DNA of 32,659 nt from Actinophytocola sp. (GTDB lineage Bacteria; Actinomycetota; Actinomycetes; Mycobacteriales; Pseudonocardiaceae). This document shows positions 16,550 to 25,418 of this stretch, piece after piece. A model generated the notes under the pieces. That model saw only the letters and a program-made list of their open reading frames with translations. It made no database searches and was not told the origin of the DNA. Each line of letters opens with the position of its first letter. The stretch's first letter is position 1. The position numbers and the translations under genes were made by a program. Location: positions 1-32,659 of the forward strand of contig WHUB01000055.1 of NCBI GenBank assembly GCA_009377395.1, in the 5' to 3' direction.

Positions 16550-17316
16550 CCGCGCCGATCCTGACGTTCACCGGCGTCACGCTGTCGTTCGCGGGCGTGA
16601 CGGCCGTCGACGACGTCTCGTTCGACGTCGGGCAGCGGGAGCTGTTCGCGATCATCGGGCCCAACGGCGCGGGCAAGACGTCGATCTTCAACGTGCTCTC
16701 CGGGGTGTACCGGCCGCAGCGAGGCGCGGTGACGTTCAACGGCGCCGACATCCTCGGCGCGAAACCGGACCGGATCGCCGCCATGGGGCTCGCCCGCACG
16801 TTCCAGAACATCGAGCTGTTCGCGAACCTGACGGTGCTCGACAACCTCATGCTCGGCCGCCACAACCACATCTCCTACGGCGCGCTGTCGGCGTTCGTCT
16901 GGCTCGGCAGGGCACGCAGGGCCGAGCTGACGCACCGGGCCGCCGTCGAGGACATCGTCGACTTCCTCGAACTGGAGCAGTGGCGGATGCACCCGGTGGG
17001 GCTGCTTCCGTACGGCGTGCAGAAGCGGGTCGAGCTGGGCCGCGCGCTCGCGATGCAGCCCAAGCTGCTGCTGCTCGACGAGCCGGTGGCGGGCATGAAC
17101 CAGGAGGAGACCGAGGACATGGCCCGGTTCATCCTCGACATCCGGGACGAGCTGGACGTGCCGATGATCATGGTCGAGCACGACATGGGCCTGGTGATGG
17201 ACCTCGCCGACCGGATCATGGCCGTCGACTTCGGCAAGCAGATCGCCACCGGCACCCCGGCGGACGTGCAGAACGACCCCGCCGTCATCAGCGCCTACCT
17301 CGGGGAGGACGCGTGA
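16546..17316 (+). CDS. livG: Branched-chain-amino-acid-type ABC importer ATPase, LivG-like
   Basis: The 256-residue ATP-binding subunit has Walker A GPNGAGKT at 38-45, the LivG-typical ARTFQNIELFANLTVLDNLMLG, a degenerate signature LPYGVQKRVELGRAL, Walker B LLLLDEPVAGMN and switch MVEHDMGLVMDLADRI. The Gly-to-Val-type changes in the signature are normal for LivG. It starts with ATG overlapping the livF stop and ends overlapping the ligase start (GTGA). It forms the ATPase pair with LivF. Confidence 0.93.
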   Translation: MTAPILTFTGVTLSFAGVTAVDDVSFDVGQRELFAIIGPNGAGKTSIFNVLSGVYRPQRGAVTFNGADILGAKPDRIAAMGLARTFQNIELFANLTVLDNLMLGRHNHISYGALSAFVWLGRARRAELTHRAAVEDIVDFLELEQWRMHPVGLLPYGVQKRVELGRALAMQPKLLLLDEPVAGMNQEETEDMARFILDIRDELDVPMIMVEHDMGLVMDLADRIMAVDFGKQIATGTPADVQNDPAVISAYLGEDA

Positions 17317-19151
17317 CCAGAACGATCGTCACCAGAGTCCGCGACCGGGCGGCGGCCACGCCGGACGGGATCGCGATGCGGGAGAAGGACTACGGCATCT
17401 GGCAGGAGGTGACCTGGGCGCGGTACTGGGACACCGTGCTCACTGCGGGGCACGCACTGCTCGCGCTCGGCATCGAACCCGGCGACCGGGTGGCGATCCA
17501 CTCCGAGAACCGGCGGGAATGGCTGTACAGCGACCTGGCCACGGTCGCGGTGCGCGCGATGACGGTCGGCCTCTACCCCACCAACCCCGCGCCCGAGGTC
17601 GCCTACCTGCTCTCGCACTCCGGCACCAGGATCCTCATCGCCGAGGACCAGGAACAGGTCGACAAGGCGCTCGAGGTGATCGATGAGCTTCCCGACCTCG
17701 AGCACATCGTCTACCTCGAACCACGCGGCATCCGGCGTCGCTACACCAACCCGAAGCTGCTGTTCTGGGACGACTTCCTGGCCCTCGGCGAACGGCACCG
17801 CGCCGAGCACCCCGGCGCGGTGGAGAACCGCATGGCCGAGACCGAGCCCGGCGACGTCATGACGCTGATCTACACCTCCGGCACCACCGGCCCGCCCAAG
17901 GGCGCGATGCTGACGGTGTCCAATGTGGAGTTCTGCGTCAAGGAGCTGGTCGAGGCGGGCGGGTTCACCTCACCGCCGCCGAGCGAGCAGGACATCCTGC
18001 TGTCCTACCTGCCGCTGTGCCACGTCGCCGAGCGCATCTTCACGACGTGGTTCAACGCGGCGGCCGGGGTGCAGGTCGACTTCGCCGAGTCGATCGCGAC
18101 GGTGCAGAGCAACCTCGCCGAGATCCAGCCGACCATCCTGTTCGGTGTGCCGCGCATCTGGGAGAAGGTGCTGGCGAGCGTCAACATCAAGCTCGCGTCG
18201 GCGTCGCCGCTGAAGCGGCTGTCCGCGAGGTTCTGGCTGCGGGTCGCCGACGGCATCGGCGACACCATGGTGCGCAACGGCGGCAGCCACACGCCGGGCA
18301 CCCGGCTGCGCTACGCCCTCGGCTGGCTGTTCCTCTACCGCGCGTTGCGGGACCGGATCGGGATGCGCAAGGTGCGCTACGCCGCGTCCGGCGCCGCGCC
18401 GATCGCGCCCGAGGTGCTGAAGTTCTTCATGGGGGTCGGGGTGCCGATGCACGAGGTGTACGGCATGACCGAGAACACGGCCATCGCGACCGGCAACCTG
18501 CCCGGCAAGGTCAAGCTCGGCACCGTCGGCGAGCCGCATCCGGGCATCGAGCTGCGGATCGACGAGGAGACCGGCGAGATCCTGACCCGCCACCCCGGCG
18601 TGTTCGCCGGGTACTGGCGCAATCCCGAGGCGACCTCGAAGGCCGTCGACGCCGATGGCTGGCTGCACACCGGCGACGTCGGCGAGTGGGTCGACGGCAC
18701 GCACGTCAAGATCGTCGACCGGATGAAGGACATCATCATCACCGCGGGCGGCAAGAACATCTCGCCGTCCGAGATCGAGAACGCGCTCAAGGCGTCCGAG
18801 TTCATCAAGGAAGCCATCGTGCTCGGCGACCGGCGCGCCTATCTGACCGCGCTGATCGGCATCGAGCTGGACACCGTCGGCGACTGGGCGCAGCGCAACA
18901 AGATCCCCTACACCACCTACCGGGACCTCGCCGAGCGCGACGAGGTGATCGAGTTGGTGCAGGGCATCGTCGACCAGGTCAACGCGCGCTTCGCCCAGGT
19001 CGAGGCGGTGAAGAGGTTCCGGATGCTGCCCAAGGAGCTCGACCACGAGGACGGCGAGCTCACCGCGACGCAGAAGGTCAAGCGCGCCGCGATGGCCGAG
19101 CGATTCCACGACCTTGTCGAGTCGATGTACGCGAAGGCGGGTGCGGCGTGA
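17313..19151 (+). CDS. AMP-forming long-chain acyl-CoA ligase (FadD15-type) in the liv operon
   Basis: The enzyme activates a carboxylic acid to acyl-AMP and then acyl-CoA. From the GTG at 17313 (overlapping livG) it has 612 residues. Motifs present are the P-loop YTSGTTGPPKG from 187, YLPLCHVAER, FGVPRIWEKV, YAASGAAPIAPEV, YGMTENTA, WLHTGDVGEW, IVDRMKDIIITAGGKNISP and a C-terminal ELTATQKVKR lysine region. The long form with the FGVPRIWEKV linker fits long-chain fatty acyl-CoA synthetases rather than short-chain or benzoate ligases. Its position inside an ABC importer operon suggests the imported acid is trapped as its CoA ester. The true substrate is unknown. It ends KAGAA, in a 21-bp repeat that recurs 95 bp downstream. 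Confidence 0.9.
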   Translation: MTRTIVTRVRDRAAATPDGIAMREKDYGIWQEVTWARYWDTVLTAGHALLALGIEPGDRVAIHSENRREWLYSDLATVAVRAMTVGLYPTNPAPEVAYLLSHSGTRILIAEDQEQVDKALEVIDELPDLEHIVYLEPRGIRRRYTNPKLLFWDDFLALGERHRAEHPGAVENRMAETEPGDVMTLIYTSGTTGPPKGAMLTVSNVEFCVKELVEAGGFTSPPPSEQDILLSYLPLCHVAERIFTTWFNAAAGVQVDFAESIATVQSNLAEIQPTILFGVPRIWEKVLASVNIKLASASPLKRLSARFWLRVADGIGDTMVRNGGSHTPGTRLRYALGWLFLYRALRDRIGMRKVRYAASGAAPIAPEVLKFFMGVGVPMHEVYGMTENTAIATGNLPGKVKLGTVGEPHPGIELRIDEETGEILTRHPGVFAGYWRNPEATSKAVDADGWLHTGDVGEWVDGTHVKIVDRMKDIIITAGGKNISPSEIENALKASEFIKEAIVLGDRRAYLTALIGIELDTVGDWAQRNKIPYTTYRDLAERDEVIELVQGIVDQVNARFAQVEAVKRFRMLPKELDHEDGELTATQKVKRAAMAERFHDLVESMYAKAGAA

Positions 19152-19248
19152 GGACTGCTCGCAGGTCCGAACCATCGGACACCACGCTCGCCGACGCGAT
19201 GTCACCGGCGCGGCTTGCCGCGCGCGAGAAGGCGGGTGCGGCGTGAGG
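19133..19248 (+). repeat. 21-bp perfect direct repeat flanking a 95-bp duplication between ligase gene and livH
   Basis: The same 21 bp occurs at 19133-19153 and 19228-19248. Each copy encodes KAGAA, a stop and an overlapping GTG start. Deleting one repeat plus the intervening DNA (95 bp) would fuse the ligase stop directly to the livH start as GTGA. The unit therefore looks inserted or duplicated. Confidence 0.85.
19148..19246 (+). CDS. 32-codon micro-ORF coupled to acyl-CoA ligase and livH
   Basis: The GTG at 19148 overlaps the ligase stop (GTGA), and the TGA at 19244-19246 overlaps the livH GTG start at 19243. The reading frame begins VRTARRSEPSDTTLADAM and ends REKAGAA. It is basic/hydrophilic and has no membrane segment or recognisable domain. 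The arrangement keeps ribosomes moving from ligase to livH, so its role may be purely translational coupling. A peptide function is not shown. Its end duplicates the ligase C-terminus. Confidence 0.5.
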   Translation: MRTARRSEPSDTTLADAMSPARLAAREKAGAA

Positions 19249-20130
19249 GAACTGTTGTCCAGCTTCCTGGCCGGGCTCGGTCAGGGCTCGGTGTACGCGC
19301 TGCTCGCGCTCGGCTTCGTGATCATCTACAAGTCGATGCGGGTGATCAGCTTCGCCCAGCCCGCGCTGATGCTGGCGGGCGCGGTGCTGGTCAGCTACCT
19401 GGTCGGCCCGTTCGGCTTCATCCTCGCGGTCATCCTCGGCGTGGCGGGCACCGCGCTGCTCGGTCTCGGCATCGAGCGCACCGTGATCCGGCCGATGGTC
19501 GGCAAGCCGGTGTTCGTCGTCGCCATCATCACGCTGGGCATCGACATCGCGCTCCGCGTCGTCATCAACGGCTTCATCGGCACCGACGTGCGGCAGGTCG
19601 GCGACCCGTGGGGGTTCGCGCGGGTCTCGCTGTTCGGCGTCACGGTGCAGGAGCGCTACATCGCGATGTTCGTGACCACCGCGGTCGTGATCACGGTGCT
19701 GTTCGCGTTCTTCAAGTACACCCGGCTCGGGCTCGCCACCCGGGCGGCGGCCTTCGACCAGGAGACCGCGCTGGCGCAAGGGATCTCGGTGAGCTCGGTG
19801 TTCGCGCTGGCGTGGGCCATCGCGGGTGGCCTCGCCGCCGTCGCGGGGACGTTCGTCGCCACCGGCGCGGGCATCGACCAGCAGCTCTGGATCATCGCGC
19901 TGAAGGCGCTGCCCGCGATCATCCTCGGCGGGCTCGACTCGCTCGGCGGGGCCGTCATCGGCGGGCTGAGCATCGGCGTCGTGGAGTCGCTCGTCGCCAC
20001 CTACCAGCTCGACTACGCGCCCTGGCTCGGCGACAACTTCTCGGTGGTCTCGCCGTACGTGGTGATGCTGCTGGTGCTGCTCGTCAAACCCTACGGGCTG
20101 TTCGGCACCAGGGAGGTGGAGCGGGTATGA
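19243..20130 (+). CDS. livH: Branched-chain-amino-acid-type ABC importer permease, LivH-like
   Basis: The 295-residue inner-membrane subunit has about eight helices, starting LSSFLAGLGQGSVYALLALG, which is the LivH N-terminal signature. It contains GIDIALRVVINGFIG and the EAA-like loop region around AIILGGLDSLGGAVIGGL. It starts with GTG at 19243, coupled to the micro-ORF, and ends overlapping livM (ATGA). An in-frame ATG at 19114 lies inside the ligase gene and is rejected. Confidence 0.92.
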   Translation: MRELLSSFLAGLGQGSVYALLALGFVIIYKSMRVISFAQPALMLAGAVLVSYLVGPFGFILAVILGVAGTALLGLGIERTVIRPMVGKPVFVVAIITLGIDIALRVVINGFIGTDVRQVGDPWGFARVSLFGVTVQERYIAMFVTTAVVITVLFAFFKYTRLGLATRAAAFDQETALAQGISVSSVFALAWAIAGGLAAVAGTFVATGAGIDQQLWIIALKALPAIILGGLDSLGGAVIGGLSIGVVESLVATYQLDYAPWLGDNFSVVSPYVVMLLVLLVKPYGLFGTREVERV

Positions 20131-21263
20131 CCGCACCCGTTCGACAGCGCAGGCCACGCCAGCTGTCCGGCAGGCCGGGCCTCTACACCTCCTACGCCCA
20201 GCAGCTGCGGCTGCTCAACACCCGGCCGAAGCTGCTGACGGTCAGCGCCATCGTGCTGCTCGCCTTCGTGCTGCCGTGGCTGGTCGCGGACGAGACGCTG
20301 AGCCTGCTCGGCGTCGCCATGGCGGCGAGCATCGGCGCGATCGGGCTCAACATCGTCACCGGCTATGCCGGACAGGTCTCGCTCGGCCACGCGTTCTTCC
20401 TCGCCATCGGCGCCTACACCGCGTCGGCGGTGTCCGGCGCCCCCGACGACGACACGATCGGCTTCGGCGTCACGAACGTGCTCGTCTGGCTGCTCGCGGC
20501 CGGGCTGGTCGCCGCGGTGTTCGGGGTGCTGGTCGCGCCGCTCGCCACCCGGCTGCGCGGGCTCTACCTCGCGATCGTCACGCTGGGGCTGGTGTTCCTC
20601 GGCGAGCACATCTTCGCGGAGTGGCAGGCGCTGACCGGTGGCGCGGGCGTCGGCAGGCCGGGGCCGGTTCCGGTGCTGTTCGGCGTCGAGCTCAACAGCT
20701 CCGGCGACGTGCTCACCAGCGACCAGAAGCTCTACCTGCTCATGCTGGCGAGCCTGGTGGTGTTCGGCCTGCTCGCCCGCAACCTCGCCCGGTCCAAGGT
20801 CGGCAGGGCCTTCGCCGCGATCCGCGACCGCGACATCGCGGCGGAGGTTATCGGGGTCAACCTGACCCGGTACAAGGTGATCGCGTTCGCGGTGTCGTCG
20901 TTCTACGCCGGCTGCGCGGGCGCGCTGGTCTACACCATCACCGGGTTCATCGAGCCGTCCTCGTTCAACCTGCTGCTGTCGGTGCAGTACATCGCGATGG
21001 TGCTGATCGGCGGCGTCGCCACGATCTCCGGCTCGATCATGGGCGCGTTCTTCATCACCCTGCTGCCCGCGCTGACCAGGCAGCTGCCCACTGTCGCGCC
21101 GTTCATCTCGGAGGACGCGAGCTCCCCGCTCAACGTGTTCCAGGTCGAGACGGTGCTCTACGGCCTGCTCATCATCGGATTCCTGATCTTCGAGCCGCGC
21201 GGCCTCTACGGCATCTGGATCCGCATCCGCAACTACTGGAAGGCGTGGCCCTTCTCCTACTGA
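20127..21263 (+). CDS. livM: Branched-chain-amino-acid-type ABC importer permease, LivM-like
   Basis: The 378-residue permease has a cytoplasmic basic N-terminus of about 45 residues, then eight to ten helices. Signature segments are GLNIVTGYAGQVSLGHAFFLAIGAY split across helices, RGLYLAIVTLGLVFLGEHI, SKVGRAFAAIRDRDIAAEVIG and GGVATISGSIMGAFF. These are standard for LivM. The ATG at 20127 overlaps the livH stop. The C-terminus ends with aromatic residues (NYWKAWPFSY). Confidence 0.93.
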   Translation: MTAPVRQRRPRQLSGRPGLYTSYAQQLRLLNTRPKLLTVSAIVLLAFVLPWLVADETLSLLGVAMAASIGAIGLNIVTGYAGQVSLGHAFFLAIGAYTASAVSGAPDDDTIGFGVTNVLVWLLAAGLVAAVFGVLVAPLATRLRGLYLAIVTLGLVFLGEHIFAEWQALTGGAGVGRPGPVPVLFGVELNSSGDVLTSDQKLYLLMLASLVVFGLLARNLARSKVGRAFAAIRDRDIAAEVIGVNLTRYKVIAFAVSSFYAGCAGALVYTITGFIEPSSFNLLLSVQYIAMVLIGGVATISGSIMGAFFITLLPALTRQLPTVAPFISEDASSPLNVFQVETVLYGLLIIGFLIFEPRGLYGIWIRIRNYWKAWPFSY

Positions 21264-21309
21264 CCCCGGTCCCTCAGTCCCGGCATCGACAACCAGAAAG
21301 GAACGAATC

Positions 21310-22617
21310 ATGGCGAAGCTTCTCTCGCGGCACACGGCCGTCGTGGCGGCCATGTCCGCGCTCGCCCTCGTCGCGGCGGGCTGCCGTGGCGGCGACACCG
21401 GTGGCGGCAGCACCGGTGACATCGCGACCGACGTCGGCGTGACATCGGAAGCCTGTCCGAACACGCCGAACAAGGACAACGGCTGCATCTACCTCGGCAT
21501 CATCTCCGACCTGACGTCCGGCCCGTTCGCGGCGCTCGCGGTGCCGATCACCGACGCCCAGAAGGCGTTCTGGCAGCGGGTCAACGAGGAGGGCGGCATC
21601 CAGGCGGGCGACCAGGCCTTCGACGTCGACGTGACGAGCTACATCAGGGACAACAAGTACAACCCCGAGGTGCACCGGCAGGTGTACGAGGAGATCAAGG
21701 GCGACGTGCTCGGGCTGGCACAGACGCTCGGCTCGCCGACCACCGCCGCCATCATCAACGACCTGGAGGCGAGCGACGTCGTCGCGGCGCCCGCGTCGTG
21801 GACGTCGGCGTGGGAGGTCGAGGACGTCATCCTGGAGTCGGGCACGAACTACTGCTTCGAGTCGATGAACTCGGTCGACTACGCCGTCGAGGAGTTCGGC
21901 GCGAAGTCGGTGATGGCGGTGTACTACCCCGGCGACTACGGCGAGGACGCGGCGGGCGGCGCCAGGGCGGCGGCCGAGGCGAACGGCCTCGAGTTCACCG
22001 CGGTGGAGACCGGCGAGGGGCCGGAGAACCAGGCCGGTGCGATCCAAGCCATCAAGAGCAAGCAGCCCGACGTGGTGATCGTGACGACCGGCCCGACCGA
22101 CGCCGCCGCCATCGTCGGCGAGTCCGCCGCGGCCGGCTACACCGGCAAGTTCATCGGCACCAGCCCGACGTGGAACCCCGCGCTGCTGCAGACCGACGCG
22201 GCGAAGGCGTTCGAGGCGCTGTATCTCCAGTCGGGACCGTGGGCGACGTTCGACGCCGACACCCCCGGCCACGAGGCCATGCGGGAGGCGCTCGGAAACG
22301 TGCAGCCGAACGACGGTTACACCGCGGGCTGGGCGTGGTCGTACCCCATGAAGGCCGCGCTCGAGGCCGCCGCCCAGAACGGCGACCTGACGCGGCAGGG
22401 TCTGCTCGAGGCTGCCACGTCACTGGAGTCCGTCGACTACGAGGGCATGCTGCCCGAGGAGGCCGGCAACTACTCCGGTGAGCCGAACGACGCGGTGTTC
22501 CGGCAGAGCCTGATCAGCAAGGTCGATCCGAAGGCCCCGACCGGCGTGACGGTGGAGAAGGACCTGTTCACCGGCTCGACCGCCGAGGACTATCAGTTCA
22601 CCGAGCCCTGCTTCTGA
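21310..22617 (+). CDS. livK: ABC importer substrate-binding lipoprotein, LivK-type
   Basis: The 435-residue lipoprotein has a signal sequence ending in lipobox LVAAGC (acylated Cys25) and a Gly/Ser-rich linker. The Peripla_BP_6 two-lobe fold follows: IYLGIISDLTSGPFAALAVP, KAFWQRVNEEGGIQAGDQAF, AVYYPGDYGEDAAGG and QAIKSKQPDVVIV. It is outer-face anchored and delivers ligand to LivHM. AAAGGAA lies before the ATG at 21310; the gap to livM is 46 bp. It is the last gene of the operon, and its stop codon enters the 21-bp repeat block and hairpin. Confidence 0.92.
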   Translation: MAKLLSRHTAVVAAMSALALVAAGCRGGDTGGGSTGDIATDVGVTSEACPNTPNKDNGCIYLGIISDLTSGPFAALAVPITDAQKAFWQRVNEEGGIQAGDQAFDVDVTSYIRDNKYNPEVHRQVYEEIKGDVLGLAQTLGSPTTAAIINDLEASDVVAAPASWTSAWEVEDVILESGTNYCFESMNSVDYAVEEFGAKSVMAVYYPGDYGEDAAGGARAAAEANGLEFTAVETGEGPENQAGAIQAIKSKQPDVVIVTTGPTDAAAIVGESAAAGYTGKFIGTSPTWNPALLQTDAAKAFEALYLQSGPWATFDADTPGHEAMREALGNVQPNDGYTAGWAWSYPMKAALEAAAQNGDLTRQGLLEAATSLESVDYEGMLPEEAGNYSGEPNDAVFRQSLISKVDPKAPTGVTVEKDLFTGSTAEDYQFTEPCF

Positions 22618-22732
22618 CGAACACGCGGTCCTGAGTGAGGAACACGCGGGTCTGAGTGTGGGACACGACGCGCATTGCGTCGTGTCCCACACTCACGCCG
22701 CCGTGTCCTGCGTTGGGGACGTTGTGTCCTGC
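22616..22732. repeat. Two converging triplets of 21-bp intergenic repeats
   Basis: On the plus strand three 21-bp units run 22616-22636, 22637-22657 and 22658-22678. On the minus strand three more run 22732-22712, 22711-22691 and 22690-22670. Units share a core like (G)GRACACGNCG followed by a variable tail, often ending CTGAGT or GTGAGT. The innermost plus and minus units are nearly identical and form the hairpin at 22653-22695. A related block lies at 26688-26741. Confidence 0.8.
22653..22695. terminator. Perfect 19-bp bidirectional hairpin between livK and valS
   Basis: Arms 22653-22671 and 22677-22695 pair perfectly over 19 bp, with a 5-nt loop. It stands between convergent genes, so it can end both messages. 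There is no T-tract on either side, as is common for actinobacterial terminators. Confidence 0.75.
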
Positions 22733-22734
22733 GG

Positions 22735-25404
22735 TCAGGCGGTGGGGAGAGTGGCCAGGCGGGCCGAGACGCGGTCGATGTCGGACTCCGCCGCCTGCTT
22801 GCGGACGCGGATCTTCTCGACCACGTCGGCAGGCGCCTTCTCGGTGAACGACGGGTTCGCCAGCTTCTTCTCGGTCTGCTCCAGCTCCCTGCGCGCCGCC
22901 GCGAGATCCTTGTCGAGCCGCTTGCGCTCGGCCGCGACGTCGATGGCGCCGGACAGATCCAGCTCGACGTGCGCCGTGCCGGTCGCCAATCCGACCTCGA
23001 ACGACACGCTGCCGGAGAACTCGTCGGCCGACTCGGTCAGCTTCGCCAGCGTCCGCACCGACGACTCGTGCCCGCCGAGCCCGTCGAACCCGGCACCAGA
23101 CAGCCGGGCCGCGACCTTCTGCCCCGGCTTGAGCCCCTGGTCGGAGCGGAACCGCCGGATCTCGGTGACCAGCTTCTGCACGTCGGCGATCCGCGCGGCG
23201 GCGTCGGCGTCCCGCTGCTGCCCGGTCGCGCTCGGCCAGGCGGCGACGACCAGCGACTCTCCCCCACCGGCTACGCCCTCATTGGCGGGGGCACCCCCAC
23301 TCCCGGTCAGCGACGTCCACAGCTTCTCGGTCACGAACGGCAGCACCGGGTGCAGCAGCCGCAGCACGATGTCGAGCACGTGGCCGAGCACCGCGCGCGT
23401 CGAGTCGGCGCGCTCCCCGCCCTCGGCGAGCTGCACCTTGGCCAGCTCCAGGTACCAGTCGCAGAACTCGTCCCAGGTGAAGTGGTACAGCACGTCGCAC
23501 AGCTTGGCGAACTGGAAGCCCTCGAACAGCTCGTCCACATCGGACACGAGCTGGTCGGTGAGGTCCATGATCCAGCGGTCGGCGTCGGTCAGCGACTCCC
23601 GCGCGGGCGGCTCGGCCGCCGTGGTGGCGCCGTTCATCAGCGCGAACCGGCTGGCGTTGAACAGCTTGGTGCAGAAGTTGCGGGAGCCGGCGGCCCACTC
23701 CTCGGCGATCGCCATGTCGCTGCCCGGGTTCGCGCCGCGCGCCAGCGTGAACCGGGTGGCGTCCGCGCCGAAGCGGTCCAGCCAGTCGAGCGGGTCGATG
23801 ACGTTGCCGCGCGACTTCGACATCTTCTTGCCGGTGGCGTCACGGATGAGGCCGTGCAGGAAGACGTCGTTGAACGGTTGCTTGCCGTCCATGGCGTACA
23901 GCCCGAACATCATCATCCGGGCGACCCAGAAGAACAGAATGTCGTAGCCGGTGACCAGCACGCTGGTCGGATAGAACGCGCGCAGGTCGGCGGTGTCGTC
24001 CGGCCAGCCGAGGGTGGAGAACGGCCACAGCCCCGACGAGAACCAGGTGTCGAGCACGTCGGCGTCCTGCGTCCAGCCCTCGCCGGACGGCGGCTCTTCG
24101 CCCGGGCCGACGCAGACCTTCTCACCGTTCGGGCCGTACCAGACCGGAATCCGGTGGCCCCACCACAGCTGCCGCGAGATGCACCAGTCGTGCATGTCGT
24201 CGACCCACTCGAAGTACCGCTTGGCCAGTTCGGGCGGGTGGATCGTGGTGCGGCCGTCGCGCACCGCGTCACCGGCGGCCTTCGCCAGCGGCGCCACCCG
24301 CACCCACCACTGCAACGACAGCCGGGGCTCGACCACGGTGTCGCAGCGGGAGCAGTGCCCGACCGCGTGCACGTACGGCCGCTTCTCCGCGACGATGCGG
24401 CCCTGCTCGCGCAGCGCGGCGACGACGGCGGGGCGCGCCTCGAACCGCTCCAGTCCCTGGAACGGGGTGTGCGCGGTGATGACGCCGGTCTCGTCCATGA
24501 TCGTCGGCATCGGCAGGTCGTGCCGCTTGCCGATCTCGAAGTCGTTCGGGTCGTGCGCCGGGGTCACCTTCACCGCGCCGGAGCCGAACTCCGGGTCGAC
24601 GTGCTCGTCGGCGATGATCGGGATCTTGCGCCCGGTGAACGGGAGCTGCACCTCGGTGCCGATCAGGTGCGCGTAGCGGGAGTCGTCCGGATGCACCGCG
24701 ACGGCGGTGTCTCCGAGCATCGTCTCCGCTCGCGTGGTCGCGACGACGATCGCGTCGTCGCCGTCACCGTAGCGGATCGAGATGAGCTCGCCGTCGACCT
24801 CGGCATGCTCGACCTCGATGTCGGACAGCGCGGTGTGGCAGCGCGGGCACCAGTTGATGATGCGCTCGGCCTGGTAGATCAGGCCGTCGTCGTAGAGCCG
24901 CTTGAAGATCGTCTGAACCGCGCGCGAGAGCTGCGAGTCCATGGTGAACCGCTCGCGGCTCCAGTCGACGCCGTCGCCGAGGCGGCGCATCTGGCCGAGG
25001 ATCTTGCCGCCGTACTCTTCTTTCCACTCCCACACGCGCTCGACGAACCGCTCGCGGCCGAGGTCGTGGCGGGAGACGCCCTGCTCGGACAGCTCGCGCT
25101 CGACGACGTTCTGCGTGGCGATGCCGGCGTGGTCCATGCCCGGCAGCCAGAGCGCCTCGTAGCCCTGCATCCTGCGGCGACGGGTCAGTGCGTCCATCAG
25201 CGAATGGTCGAGCGCATGGCCCATGTGCATCGCGCCGGTGACGTTCGGCGGCGGCAGCACGATGGTGAACGTCGGCCGGTCGGTGTCCGGGTCGGCCGCG
25301 AAGTACCCCGCGTCTACCCACCGCTGGTACAGCTCGGCCTCGTGGTCGGCCGGGTTCCAGGCCGTCGGCAGGTCTGTGCTGGGGGTATTCGCGTGCTGGG
25401 TCAC
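22735..25404 (-). CDS. valS: Valyl-tRNA synthetase
   Basis: The class I synthetase charges tRNA-Val and edits misactivated threonine. From the GTG at 25404 it has 889 residues: HIGH variant HMGH at 60-63 (after PPPNVTGAM), the editing domain ([17 protein letters not shown]), [23 protein letters not shown] at 527-531, the anticodon-binding domain and a C-terminal coiled-coil arm. Further upstream ATGs extend into DUF488 and lack similarity. No ribosome site precedes the GTG, but a TAAACT box ends 8 nt upstream, so it may be leaderless. A Gly-rich segment ([14 protein letters not shown], about residues 705-718) looks inserted into the anticodon-binding region. Its usual partner folC lies 8 kb away. 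Confidence 0.96.
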   Translation of the reverse strand: MTQHANTPSTDLPTAWNPADHEAELYQRWVDAGYFAADPDTDRPTFTIVLPPPNVTGAMHMGHALDHSLMDALTRRRRMQGYEALWLPGMDHAGIATQNVVERELSEQGVSRHDLGRERFVERVWEWKEEYGGKILGQMRRLGDGVDWSRERFTMDSQLSRAVQTIFKRLYDDGLIYQAERIINWCPRCHTALSDIEVEHAEVDGELISIRYGDGDDAIVVATTRAETMLGDTAVAVHPDDSRYAHLIGTEVQLPFTGRKIPIIADEHVDPEFGSGAVKVTPAHDPNDFEIGKRHDLPMPTIMDETGVITAHTPFQGLERFEARPAVVAALREQGRIVAEKRPYVHAVGHCSRCDTVVEPRLSLQWWVRVAPLAKAAGDAVRDGRTTIHPPELAKRYFEWVDDMHDWCISRQLWWGHRIPVWYGPNGEKVCVGPGEEPPSGEGWTQDADVLDTWFSSGLWPFSTLGWPDDTADLRAFYPTSVLVTGYDILFFWVARMMMFGLYAMDGKQPFNDVFLHGLIRDATGKKMSKSRGNVIDPLDWLDRFGADATRFTLARGANPGSDMAIAEEWAAGSRNFCTKLFNASRFALMNGATTAAEPPARESLTDADRWIMDLTDQLVSDVDELFEGFQFAKLCDVLYHFTWDEFCDWYLELAKVQLAEGGERADSTRAVLGHVLDIVLRLLHPVLPFVTEKLWTSLTGSGGAPANEGVAGGGESLVVAAWPSATGQQRDADAAARIADVQKLVTEIRRFRSDQGLKPGQKVAARLSGAGFDGLGGHESSVRTLAKLTESADEFSGSVSFEVGLATGTAHVELDLSGAIDVAAERKRLDKDLAAARRELEQTEKKLANPSFTEKAPADVVEKIRVRKQAAESDIDRVSARLATLPTA

Positions 25405-25412
25405 AGTCGGTA

Positions 25413-25418
25413 AGTTTA
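25413..25418 (-). promoter_or_regulatory. Candidate -10 box for leaderless valS mRNA
   Basis: The minus-strand TAAACT (TANNNT) ends 8 nt before the GTG start and no Shine-Dalgarno is present. The -35 is poor (TTGTGC at a long 20-nt spacing). No T-box leader is present. Confidence 0.4.

Noticed and set aside
16980..17312. Upstream extension of the acyl-CoA ligase frame to 16980
   Set aside because: The extension lies within livG and has shadow composition. The GTG at 17313 overlaps the livG stop and begins the recognisable protein.
22616..22732. CRISPR array
   Set aside because: The units are contiguous and degenerate with no unique spacers, the two halves are inverted, and no cas genes are nearby.
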